Of a stretch of DNA of 64,000 nucleotides, positions 18,516 to 27,627 are shown one piece after another (the first letter of the stretch is position 1; every line of letters begins with the position of its first letter). The notes under the pieces are model-generated. The model made no database searches, had not been told where the DNA came from, and worked only from the letters and a program-made list of their open reading frames with translations. This DNA comes from Bacilli bacterium (lineage in GTDB: Bacteria; Bacillota_I; Bacilli_A; RF39; UBA660): assembly GCA_017528315.1 (NCBI GenBank), contig JAFXOW010000003.1:31222-95221 (forward strand). Reading direction: 5' to 3'. A program made the position numbers and the translations under genes.

Positions 18516-18585
18516 CCTAACACCTCCTTTTGGACTAATGGACTCCTAAGAGCCAAGAAAGTTTTGAAGTAACAAATTACTTCGT
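18516..18585 (-). promoter_or_regulatory. Structured leader of rpsF (possible autoregulatory site)
   Basis: On the minus strand the leader can form GAAGTAA / TTACTTC and then a second helix, TTGG with CCAA enclosing CTC / GAG, just before the ribosome binding site. S6:S18 autoregulation of this operon is known in many bacteria, but the characteristic CCG bulge of the known motif was not found. Confidence 0.3.
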
Positions 18586-18589
18586 ACAT

Positions 18590-18618
18590 AATATAGCATA
18601 AACCAAAAAAAAATTCAA
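18590..18618 (-). promoter_or_regulatory. Promoter of rpsF-ssb-rpsR
   Basis: TTGAAT (18618-18613), 17-base spacer, TATATT (18595-18590) with TGC just upstream of the -10 (extended -10). Confidence 0.7.
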
Positions 18619-18675
18619 CATAAATGTGAATTTATTTGTAAAATTAATATATTATATACTGTATCAAACTATGAA

Positions 18676-19383
18676 CTATTCTAATACTTTATAATCTATT
18701 TTCTCATCTTTTTTATAAATAGTTAATTTTTCTTTATTATCACAAGTTACTAGTAATAATTCTTCTGGATTATTATAGCCTTCTTTTGCTAGTCTTGTAA
18801 TAAGCCAATTTTTATCATGACCAATAGTTTTAATATTATTTTCCATTATATTTCCATCTAATATTAAATTAGCAGTTATACCTCTATTATCAATTTTTAA
18901 TTTCATATCACTAGGTGTTACTGGATGATACTTATTTTTGGGAAGAAAACTAATTTTACCAGAAGGCTCCATAATTGCATAGTTAATTTCACTTATATCA
19001 AAATATCCACTTTCTCTTGCATCTTGAAGTAAATCATTTATATCAATCTTACACTTTTTTAATTGTTCTCTACTTATCTTACCATTTTCCATAATAATCA
19101 CAGGTTCTCCCGTAATTAATCGCCTAGCAAAGATACTTTTTTCTGTTACAAATGATACAAACAAACTAAATATTCCATAAACACTCATAGAAACTAATCC
19201 TTCAATGATTGCTATATCATCATTTACAGTCATTTCAGCAGCAATATTTCCAAGTGATAATCCTATTATATAATCAAAAATATTAAGTTCACTTATTTGT
19301 TTTTTTCCAAGTAACTTTATAACTAAAAACAAATAAATAACCGCAATACTCCCCTTTATACTCATAAATAAAATATTATTCAC
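18676..19383 (-). CDS. YetF/DUF421-family membrane protein
   Basis: About 235 residues. Three membrane helices lie in the first 90 residues, including the family motif GKKQISELNIFDYIIGLSLGNIAAE. A soluble part follows with EPVIIMENGKI and DLLQDARESGYFDISEINYAIMEP cut into two short blocks. These match DUF421 (B. subtilis YetF-like) proteins, some of which are spore proteins. The GTG at 19383 is chosen because AGGTGG precedes it; an ATG 45 bases upstream lacks a binding site. Function unknown. Confidence 0.85.
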   Translation of the reverse strand: MNNILFMSIKGSIAVIYLFLVIKLLGKKQISELNIFDYIIGLSLGNIAAEMTVNDDIAIIEGLVSMSVYGIFSLFVSFVTEKSIFARRLITGEPVIIMENGKISREQLKKCKIDINDLLQDARESGYFDISEINYAIMEPSGKISFLPKNKYHPVTPSDMKLKIDNRGITANLILDGNIMENNIKTIGHDKNWLITRLAKEGYNNPEELLLVTCDNKEKLTIYKKDEKIDYKVLE

Positions 19384-19426
19384 AATATCACCACCTATAT
19401 TTTCCCCATAATATATTTTTATATAC

Positions 19427-19453
19427 AAAAAAGAGTCTATTCTAAAACTCTTT
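19427..19453 (-). terminator. Terminator after the histidine kinase-like gene
   Basis: Stem AAAGAGT / ACTCTTT (19430-19436 with 19447-19453); on the minus strand it is followed by a T-run. It overlaps the kinase stop codon. Confidence 0.65.
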
Positions 19454-21215
19454 CTATTTCCTTCTCTAAATTATCTTTCATAATGTAATTATCAAAACCA
19501 TCTTCTATAAAATGTTCTTTAATTAATTCCATATCGCTTCCAAGTATAACAATAACTTTTGATTTAAATTTAGAATTTTTCTTTAACTCTTTTAATACTT
19601 CAATAGCTCTTTTATCCATATTATCATCTATAAATATATATACATATTCTTCTTTTAATCTAATTCTATCTAATATATCATTTGCATAAATAGATGTTTC
19701 TATATCAAAACCTTTATTATCTAAAATATTCATCATTCTATGCATTAAATCATTATCTTGGCTCGCTATTAAAACTTTATTTTTAGTAGTTATATTATTA
19801 ATATTTATAGAATTATCAACAATAATTTTTTGATCAACTACAAATTTTATTTCACTTCCTTTTCCTACTTCACTTTTGATAGTAAAATAACCACCTAATT
19901 TTGATATTAATTTCTTTATCGTATTAACATTAACATTATTTGTTTCTAGACGTTTTAATTCTTCATTAGTAAGTTCTGTATCAACCATTAATAATTCATT
20001 TACTTTATCAATTGAAATACCAAGTCCTGAATCTTCTACCGTAAATATTAATCTTGCCATATCATATTTAACAATACTAGTAAGTCTCAATTCAATAAAA
20101 CCTGATTTAGTATATTTAATAGCATTTTCAAGTAGTGATATAATTATTTGTTCTAATAATTTAGAATCACCATATAAATATTCGGGTATATTTTCACTTA
20201 TATTAAATCGAAATTCCACTTCATTGGAAATTTTCTTTTCTTCAAGTAATCTTATTTTAGTAAGTAAATTTTTTAAATTATATTTTTCCGGTATCATTTT
20301 AATATTTGAATTAGTTAAACTAGATATATCCATAGCATTGTTAACAATTACTGATAAATTATGACTTAAATTACTAATTTCTTTAAAATTTTCTTGTAAT
20401 GTTTCAACATTATCTAATTTAATTGAATCATCAGCTAATTTTTTTATATCATCAACCGGTTTTTTTAATTGACTAGATGTTAAGAATAAGAAATTTGATT
20501 TATCTTCAATAGTTTGATTAACTAACACTCTATTCTTAGTTAATTCTTCAATCATCTTTACATCGGGATTTTCTATTGTAAAATACATAACAAAAGTTAT
20601 AAAAACAAAAGCAGCATTTATAATTAACAATTCTGGAAATAAATTTTGAACTAAAACTATTACTCCAAAAGCAACTATTAATAAATAAAGAGGTATATAC
20701 TTTTTATCACGCATATTTTTAATATTTTTAAAGAATATTACTAGCATTATTAAAACACAGATTACAACAAACAAATAAATTAAGTTAACTGCTGGTCCAG
20801 AAGGCAACAACATTTGTCCAACTTTAGTAACCGTAATTGGTAAGAAAAATATATCTATAGCCGTTATTAAAAGAAATAATAAAATTGAATTTTTAATTAA
20901 TTGTTTTAAATCATTAATATTTTTCTTTTCTTTTAAAGTAACAATTAAAATATAAATAGTAAAGAAATATATCCAACCAAGTAAAAATATAAATAATATT
21001 TTTAAAGCCATTAAATAAGTTGAATCGTATGGATCTACACCTTTAGTTACCAATATATAAGTCCAAGTTTCAGTTAAACAACTTAAAAAATTTATTACAA
21101 TTATTAATCCATACATTCTATTTTCCAAAAAATTAACTTTTTTCTTAGGAAAATAAATAATCATTAATAATATACAAAATACCATTCCAAATACAGTAAA
21201 ATAAAAACTTTCCAT
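19437..21215 (-). CDS. Degenerate hybrid sensor histidine kinase with receiver domain
   Basis: 592 residues. About seven N-terminal membrane helices (residues 1-215), a DHp-like helix pair, a HATPase domain (N-box IISLLENAIKY near 361, DSGLGIS, SEVGKGSEI), and a C-terminal receiver domain (about 470-592; VYIFIDDNMD near 528, KVIVILGSD). In the DHp region the usual S-H-E-L-R-T-P box reads SSQLKKP near residue 246, so the phosphoacceptor His is replaced by Ser. The receiver acidic pair is also altered (LIASQDND). It may act as a signalling scaffold or use another residue. It follows an adenylate-forming enzyme gene on the same strand. Confidence 0.75.
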   Translation of the reverse strand: MESFYFTVFGMVFCILLMIIYFPKKKVNFLENRMYGLIIVINFLSCLTETWTYILVTKGVDPYDSTYLMALKILFIFLLGWIYFFTIYILIVTLKEKKNINDLKQLIKNSILLFLLITAIDIFFLPITVTKVGQMLLPSGPAVNLIYLFVVICVLIMLVIFFKNIKNMRDKKYIPLYLLIVAFGVIVLVQNLFPELLIINAAFVFITFVMYFTIENPDVKMIEELTKNRVLVNQTIEDKSNFLFLTSSQLKKPVDDIKKLADDSIKLDNVETLQENFKEISNLSHNLSVIVNNAMDISSLTNSNIKMIPEKYNLKNLLTKIRLLEEKKISNEVEFRFNISENIPEYLYGDSKLLEQIIISLLENAIKYTKSGFIELRLTSIVKYDMARLIFTVEDSGLGISIDKVNELLMVDTELTNEELKRLETNNVNVNTIKKLISKLGGYFTIKSEVGKGSEIKFVVDQKIIVDNSININNITTKNKVLIASQDNDLMHRMMNILDNKGFDIETSIYANDILDRIRLKEEYVYIFIDDNMDKRAIEVLKELKKNSKFKSKVIVILGSDMELIKEHFIEDGFDNYIMKDNLEKEIERVLE

Positions 21216-21286
21216 ACAGTCCTCCTAATTTCTATTACCATTATACGAAATATTAATTATTTTTTCAATTCCTTTTAATTTAATTT

Positions 21287-21314
21287 AAAAAAAATATTAG
21301 ATTTCTCTAATATT
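21287..21314 (-). terminator. Terminator after the adenylate-forming enzyme
   Basis: Stem AATATTAGA / TCTAATATT with a TTTC loop (21293-21314), followed on the minus strand by TTTTTTT. Confidence 0.8.
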
Positions 21315-21315
21315 C

Positions 21316-23235
21316 TTAAATTAATTTTTTTATTTTATTTCTTGGTTTAATTATTTTACCATTAATTATAAATTCATCTTCATCTAATATATTTTCTTTT
21401 TCTAAAGATTTAAAATCTAATTTTTTATTAACTTTAGTATAAGGTAAATATTCTTTAATAATATAATATTTTGGTAAATAAAATGGTGGACAATTTTCTT
21501 TAATATAACTATCTAATTTACTTATTACTTCAAATTCATCTTCACCTTCATTTAAAACAACATGAACAACAGGTACTTCTCTTTCATTAATATCATCAAG
21601 TTTTACTGAACAACAACTAGCAACAAGACCTGTTCCCATAACCTTTTCATCTAAATCGGTTAGCCATAGTTTATTACCACTCCTCGTTAACATTCTTTTT
21701 AATCTTCCTCTATGATAAATATAACCATCACTATCCATTACACCCATATCATCAGTATGAACCCAATACTTCCCATCACTATGCTTCATTAAAGTATTTT
21801 TAGTTGCAAGAGGATTATTTAAATATCCTTTCATAACAGTTGGACCAGATATACATATTTCTCCTTCTAAATCTTTACCATATGGTAGTTCTTTATCTGT
21901 TTGATATTCAAATATAGCAATATCTACATTTATCATTGGTATACCAATACTCCCAACTTTTTTTGGTTCCATTGGATTACAAGTTGCAATAGCTGCTACT
22001 TCACTTGTTCCATATCCTTGCTGAATTGACTTAGCACCTCTTTCGGTTAATATATTGTTATACATTATCTCATTTGATACATCTAATTTATCTCCACCGC
22101 TTATAGGATTTAATAGATAACTTAAATCTTTAACATTAGACATTGCTAATAATTGAAGTAAAATAGGCCCTGAGAAAATAAAATGAGGTTTATACTCTTC
22201 AACGTACATTGGATACTTGGGAATATCAGGTGCATCAAAGTAAGGTATAAGTGTAACTGTTAATCCGCATATCATTAAACCACAGGTTGCATTTAAATAA
22301 TAAGCAATCGAAGGATATAAAACATTTAAAGATTTTTTAGGATATGTATAGCCATAATTACTATATTTTTCCCCATGAGCCATAGCAACTAGACTTTTAT
22401 TAGTAAGTTCTACTCCTTTAGCTTTCCCAGTTGATCCACCAGTATAAACGATAAGAGTTGTTCTATCACTTCCACCACGTAATAAATGAACTGGAGTAGG
22501 CTTTAAATAATTTTCTTTATACACACTATACGATATAATTTTATTATTTATATTTTCATAACTTAACTCTTGTTGTAATTCTTTTAATTTTAAAAATTCT
22601 TTATTATCTCTTTCTAAATCTTCATCTAAAAGTGTCGTATAAACAATGTCTAATATTTTCTTTTCTATTTCTTCTTTTTTAAATTTACTTTCTTCTAAAC
22701 TTTCCATAACCGGAATTTTAATAATTTTTTCTAAACTATTATCCATATTTAAAACTTTAGAAGCATTGGAAATCATTACATCACTTTCACTAATAAAAAA
22801 GTATCTAGAATTAGTTAAATTTAACATATAATTAATTCTATCAGGACTTTCATCATACTTTATTAAATTAGCAATTGCACCCATTTTATTTAAAGCTAAA
22901 AACATAAATATAACTTCTGGTGTATTTAACATCATAAAAGAAACTATATCACCAGCTTTAACTCCTAAATTAGTTAACATTTTTATATGTTTACTTACTT
23001 CTTTTTCTATATCACTTCTAGTAAATTGTCTTTTACCTAAATAATCAAGCAAAACTGTATCTTTGGGATACATATAAGTTTGATTCATAAAATAATCATA
23101 AAAATTGTCATTACTAATAGGTATATTTTTATAATCATCATTATGATATTTCATCCATGGTCTATCAATAGATGCATATCCTGTTAAATTACTTTCTCTT
23201 TCCTCTTTTTCTAATTCAATTTTTTCTTCTTTCAT
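21316..23235 (-). CDS. AMP-dependent acyl-CoA synthetase/ligase-like enzyme
   Basis: About 639 residues. ANL-superfamily motifs in order: phosphate-binding loop TLIVYTGGSTGKAKGVEL, GYGTSEVAAIATCNP, and WVHTDDMGVMDSDGYIYHRG with GRLKRM, the hinge to the C-terminal domain. The C-terminal VNKKLDFKSL stretch suggests a catalytic Lys region. It probably activates a fatty or aromatic acid; the substrate is unknown. The start is uncertain: the open frame reaches 23400, but only ATGs at 23235, 23253 and 23328 are plausible, and 23235 has AAGGG upstream. A 250-residue insertion-like region around 190-280 is rich in Glu and Lys. Confidence 0.8.
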   Translation of the reverse strand: MKEEKIELEKEERESNLTGYASIDRPWMKYHNDDYKNIPISNDNFYDYFMNQTYMYPKDTVLLDYLGKRQFTRSDIEKEVSKHIKMLTNLGVKAGDIVSFMMLNTPEVIFMFLALNKMGAIANLIKYDESPDRINYMLNLTNSRYFFISESDVMISNASKVLNMDNSLEKIIKIPVMESLEESKFKKEEIEKKILDIVYTTLLDEDLERDNKEFLKLKELQQELSYENINNKIISYSVYKENYLKPTPVHLLRGGSDRTTLIVYTGGSTGKAKGVELTNKSLVAMAHGEKYSNYGYTYPKKSLNVLYPSIAYYLNATCGLMICGLTVTLIPYFDAPDIPKYPMYVEEYKPHFIFSGPILLQLLAMSNVKDLSYLLNPISGGDKLDVSNEIMYNNILTERGAKSIQQGYGTSEVAAIATCNPMEPKKVGSIGIPMINVDIAIFEYQTDKELPYGKDLEGEICISGPTVMKGYLNNPLATKNTLMKHSDGKYWVHTDDMGVMDSDGYIYHRGRLKRMLTRSGNKLWLTDLDEKVMGTGLVASCCSVKLDDINEREVPVVHVVLNEGEDEFEVISKLDSYIKENCPPFYLPKYYIIKEYLPYTKVNKKLDFKSLEKENILDEDEFIINGKIIKPRNKIKKLI

Positions 23236-23623
23236 ACTTTCATTTCCCTTCATAGACAGATTCATCCTATTTTTCTTATTAATATAATTATAAATAAAAT
23301 AACCTGAATTAATCAATATATATGACATTTCTTTACTACATTTTTTTACAATGTTCTCCTTTCGTCTAAAAAATATAACAAAATTAATAACAAAAAACAA
23401 ATTAAATAATTATGAAAAAACTCTTCTTAATTACTTAATTTGTCTTAATAAAATACTTTAATTTGTTAAATTGGATATAATTTTTTAAAGATTTTTAATT
23501 TTCTTTATTTTTTTACAACAAATCTTAAAATTAAATTTATATATTTTTTACAAACATTTACATTTTTTTATTTTTATAACAATCATTTAATGTTATGCAT
23601 TTACACTTTAAAGAAGATATATT

Positions 23624-26600
23624 TTACTTATAACTTGTACTTTCAGCTATTTTATAGTTTTTTAAATCTTCCAAAGCTTTTGCAAGTTCAACTTGACCTC
23701 TTTCATCAATTTCAATATATTCTTCATGAATATCATAATTACTATCTAAGTAACAATAGAAATCATCACCAACTATTCCTATTATAAAACCATTTTCAAA
23801 TTCTAAATTAGCAATATAATCATAACTCTTAAATTGAATTGCTTTTTTAATAGCACTTATTCTTGATGATAATTTAATAAATTGATTAATATCAGTTATT
23901 TTTTTAGGTATATCTCTAGCAACAGGATACATCGGTAAATTATTTTGACTAAAGTTTATTGGTACAATTCCATCTTTAGCAATTGATGAAACAACTACTG
24001 CTTTAACATCGATATCTGAATAAACATCAAATAAACCTTTAACACTCTGTTCACCAATATTAACTGTATCAAGACCAATGGCAGCATATTGAGCATCCAT
24101 TATAGCATTTTGAATAGGATATGATGAATCTTTAGTTTCTCGAATTAATTTCTGGCCTACTAATCTAATGGCTTCAACTAATTCTGAATCTAAATAATCA
24201 TCAGTTAATGAACTTCTTAATTGATTGAAAACAATTGTATTACCATTTCTAAATCCTGATGCCCGAGATACATATTCAGAAGTTTCAGCATCTTCAAATC
24301 TTAAATGAAAGCCATTAGGATTTTTAAGACAAAAGTTAAATAATTTTTCGGCATGTCCTCCTATTCTCATACAGGCTCCTGTTCTTTCACCATGAGTCAT
24401 ATTACAAGGATTTGTAAAATTACCAAGAACTGCTCTAATTTTTTTACCACTTCCTAATTCAATAATTTCATTAAATGCTGGTATAGTAATTACTTGTCTT
24501 TTAAAACATTCAATCATATCATTAGTTGCTTCAATTACTCTTTCATTATTTTTAGTTTTATTTTGAGCTGCATTTAAAGGGGGATTGCTTTTTATTAAAG
24601 CATAATCAGTATCTCCCAAAATGACCTTATATATTGAACTCATACTATCATATATAGAAGTATACCTTAAAATAGTTGCTAAGTTCATTCTACTACTTTT
24701 ATCATTATTTATTTTTTCTATGATACTTGAAAAATAATTAATAAATGATGAGAAAGTACTACTAGATACATCAAACAAATGATTATCCTGTAAATATCTA
24801 ATCAAACTTTCTGGTAATTTATATAATTTTAAATTATTCATAATTGCTTGTAATTTATTATATATTTCTATATCATCCAGAACATTTTTTTCTATTAATT
24901 CAAAATCTAATTCACATAAAACTTGATAAAAATCCATTGATTCATCTAAATGATATATTTTCTTAACACTATTATCATTTTTTAATTTATTTAAATAATC
25001 TCTCGTCAAAAATCTAGGCAACTTTTTTAAAACTTCTGTAACTTTTGTTATTAAAATAGGTATAATTTTTTTAATATCATTAAAATCATAAACTAAGTCT
25101 TTTATTTCTACTTTTCCTAAATAAAATTTTATAGCTTCTTCAATCTCATTATTACTATAACCAGTCTCTCTCTCTATTTCTAAAATCACACTATAATATA
25201 ATCCATCTTTTAAATATTCTTTAACCAATCCTTTCTTTAAAGATGTCTCTTCAAAATCATATGGTAAATCTAAAACTTCTCCCATATTTATACTATTTTT
25301 ATATTTACCTCTTTTTTTATCTAAATAATAAATACATATTTGATGAAGTATATCATAGTTACCACTTACCTTAGCCATTTTTATTAAATTTAATATATAT
25401 TCTCGAGGATTAATTATTCCCATATGTAATTTATTATTAAAATAATTAAGAGCTTGATTATCAATTTCTTCTAGTAATTTGGAAACTATTAATAAATACC
25501 TCTCATCATTATTTCTAATATATTCTTCTAATAATTGAAAAATACTTACATCATCTGGATTATTAATAGCAAATTGAGATTGAACAATTGAATCGAATGA
25601 TGCTTCTAAATCTTTCATTGTATATTTTACATTGGAAAATAAATTAACAAACTTTTCTAATTTAGAATAATCTAAATTTAATACTTTAGTAAATTGTTCA
25701 TTTCTTAAATATTTTAAAATATTTGAACCAAATTTATTTTTTAATAAATTTATTTTATTAGTGTCTAAATACATATATTTATCAATATATGGTAATAAAA
25801 TATCAAATAATTGATCTAAATTTTCTTTTGTATCTAATTCCTCTATTTTAGACAATATTATATCAATATATTCTTCATTATTAATAACTATTTGAAATAA
25901 TTTATTTATTGTATCAAAATCCATTTTTAAAATATTTTCAAAATTTGTATTAAATAGTTCAAACATAAAATATGAATTACTAGCTATTTTATTTATAAAG
26001 TATTCTTTATAATTGGTTATTATTTCATTTAAATCATAATAATTATATAAAATAATATAATAAATAATGTTATCAAAATCTTCGCTTACCAAGAAATCAA
26101 TAAATTCCCTATTAGGATTATCTTGAACACTTATTTTTAATTTCTCTTCTTTTATTAATCTTTTTAATGTTTCTTTATTAGAAATTATATTATATAATCC
26201 CATAAATTCTAAACAATTAATATCTATGTTATTTTTCGTAATATAATTAGATAAGATATCAAAATCTTCTAAAATATTAAAATTATTAGCAACAAATTTA
26301 TAATGTTTAGTTTCTATTAGTTTTCTTATTAATTTCTCATCATTTTTAAATTCATAAATATTCATTTTATCTGGTAACCTAGTATTCTCATCTAAAGAAT
26401 TAAGTATTAACTCTCTTACATAAGATGAATATTTATCAAGTTTAAAATATTCAAAATATTCCAAATAAAAATATACTTCTGGTGAATTTTTAAATAATAG
26501 TTTTATTATTTTATCACCTTTTTCATCCTTAAGATTAATTATATAATCAAAATCAATTCTATTTATTAATTCATTTTTTAATTCTATTTTCTCTCCATTT

Positions 26601-27277
26601 TCTAGTCGTTTAATTAAAACATCTATTTCTTCTTCACTAAGTGAATCAATAATAATTAATGAATAAATAATATTAGCTTTATTTTTAATAGATGAAAAAT
26701 ATCTTAAATTTTTTCTTTCAATAAATTTTATAGTATATTTATCAAAAGGAAACTCTTCAATTAATCTCTTAGTAATTATATTATCTTTAACATTATTATC
26801 ACTATAATTTTGAACATATAAAACTTTTGAAATTGTTTCATATTCATTTTGATCCAATAAAGATAATAAGTATTTACCACTTATATTATAATCTTCTTTA
26901 TTATTTTTTACATAGTCACACATATTTTGAAGAACTTGTAAATCTTCATCACTAAGCTCTAATACTTCAATATATGGTTTTATTACACTTAAATCTATTA
27001 AATTTTCTCTATAAATGGTAAATAATATTGACTTTATTAAAGTATTTTTAGGCATAATTGTCGACATTTTTTCAAAATCTAAACCATATTTTTCTAATAA
27101 AATTATATCTACTACTTCTATTATTTTATCAATATCTTTATTATTAAATTCAATTAATTCTATAACCTTTATAAGTAAATTTAAATCATTTTTTAATATA
27201 TAATTTTCTTCACTAGTTAATATATAATTACCATTTGAAATTTTATTTATTATTTCTTTTTTCTTTGAATCTATCAT
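23624..27277 (-). CDS. Large protein of unknown function (1217 residues)
   Basis: Not recognised. Roughly the first 900 residues are Leu/Ile/Asn/Glu/Lys-rich and predicted helical, with short repeating units around LxxYxxxNNIDxxxL that look like a helical solenoid. The last 270 residues differ: GNFTNPCNMTHGERTGACMR near 950-970, then IGGHAEKLFNFC, a conserved-looking GFRNGNTIVFNQLRSS near 1005, and GDDFYCYLDS near the end. The Cys/His-rich stretch and the Gly-rich strands suggest an enzymatic or ligand-binding domain. No signal peptide or membrane helix. It lies three bases after a small OB-like gene, so the two form an operon. The following 388 bases to the adenylate-forming gene start hold no recognised feature and are extremely T-rich. 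Confidence 0.75.
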   Translation of the reverse strand: MIDSKKKEIINKISNGNYILTSEENYILKNDLNLLIKVIELIEFNNKDIDKIIEVVDIILLEKYGLDFEKMSTIMPKNTLIKSILFTIYRENLIDLSVIKPYIEVLELSDEDLQVLQNMCDYVKNNKEDYNISGKYLLSLLDQNEYETISKVLYVQNYSDNNVKDNIITKRLIEEFPFDKYTIKFIERKNLRYFSSIKNKANIIYSLIIIDSLSEEEIDVLIKRLENGEKIELKNELINRIDFDYIINLKDEKGDKIIKLLFKNSPEVYFYLEYFEYFKLDKYSSYVRELILNSLDENTRLPDKMNIYEFKNDEKLIRKLIETKHYKFVANNFNILEDFDILSNYITKNNIDINCLEFMGLYNIISNKETLKRLIKEEKLKISVQDNPNREFIDFLVSEDFDNIIYYIILYNYYDLNEIITNYKEYFINKIASNSYFMFELFNTNFENILKMDFDTINKLFQIVINNEEYIDIILSKIEELDTKENLDQLFDILLPYIDKYMYLDTNKINLLKNKFGSNILKYLRNEQFTKVLNLDYSKLEKFVNLFSNVKYTMKDLEASFDSIVQSQFAINNPDDVSIFQLLEEYIRNNDERYLLIVSKLLEEIDNQALNYFNNKLHMGIINPREYILNLIKMAKVSGNYDILHQICIYYLDKKRGKYKNSINMGEVLDLPYDFEETSLKKGLVKEYLKDGLYYSVILEIERETGYSNNEIEEAIKFYLGKVEIKDLVYDFNDIKKIIPILITKVTEVLKKLPRFLTRDYLNKLKNDNSVKKIYHLDESMDFYQVLCELDFELIEKNVLDDIEIYNKLQAIMNNLKLYKLPESLIRYLQDNHLFDVSSSTFSSFINYFSSIIEKINNDKSSRMNLATILRYTSIYDSMSSIYKVILGDTDYALIKSNPPLNAAQNKTKNNERVIEATNDMIECFKRQVITIPAFNEIIELGSGKKIRAVLGNFTNPCNMTHGERTGACMRIGGHAEKLFNFCLKNPNGFHLRFEDAETSEYVSRASGFRNGNTIVFNQLRSSLTDDYLDSELVEAIRLVGQKLIRETKDSSYPIQNAIMDAQYAAIGLDTVNIGEQSVKGLFDVYSDIDVKAVVVSSIAKDGIVPINFSQNNLPMYPVARDIPKKITDINQFIKLSSRISAIKKAIQFKSYDYIANLEFENGFIIGIVGDDFYCYLDSNYDIHEEYIEIDERGQVELAKALEDLKNYKIAESTSYK

Positions 27278-27279
27278 AA

Positions 27280-27540
27280 TTAATCCTCTTTTATAACTGA
27301 TTTAAAATATTTTTTTATATTATTTTTATTATTTTCATCATCTAAATAATTTTCAAATTTTTTAACAAAATATGCTCTTTTAACATTTTCAACTTTTTCT
27401 GGTCTAAATATAACCAAATCATTAACATTAACTTTCGTATTAATATCTTTTTCTAAAAATAAATATTTATCTCCTTCACTAGTTACTATAAGACCTTGGT
27501 TATCTTCATATTTAATTACTTTTCCAATATTAAAATACAT
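27280..27540 (-). CDS. Small OB-fold/cold-shock-like protein
   Basis: 86 residues. The first 60, beginning MYFNIGKVIKYEDNQGLIVT and running through LVIFRPEKV, have a five-strand pattern reminiscent of cold-shock domains (G-x-V-x-x-Y then a Gly-containing turn, a D-x-Y-L-F-L-strand and a V-N-D-L-V-I-F strand), but the RNP motifs are not conserved. The tail is basic and Asn-rich. It is directly followed by the 1217-residue unknown gene, so a shared role (possibly nucleic-acid binding) is an inference. Confidence 0.6.
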   Translation of the reverse strand: MYFNIGKVIKYEDNQGLIVTSEGDKYLFLEKDINTKVNVNDLVIFRPEKVENVKRAYFVKKFENYLDDENNKNNIKKYFKSVIKED

Positions 27541-27596
27541 ATTAACACATCCTATTCTATATAAATAGTAACATAAAATATAATGATAGTAAAGTA

Positions 27597-27627
27597 TATA
27601 AAAAAGAATTTAGATTTCTCTAAACTC
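27597..27627 (-). terminator. Terminator after clpB
   Basis: Stem GAATTTAGA / TCTAAACTC with a TTTC loop (27606-27627, one G-U pair), read on the minus strand into TTCTTTTTT. Confidence 0.75.
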
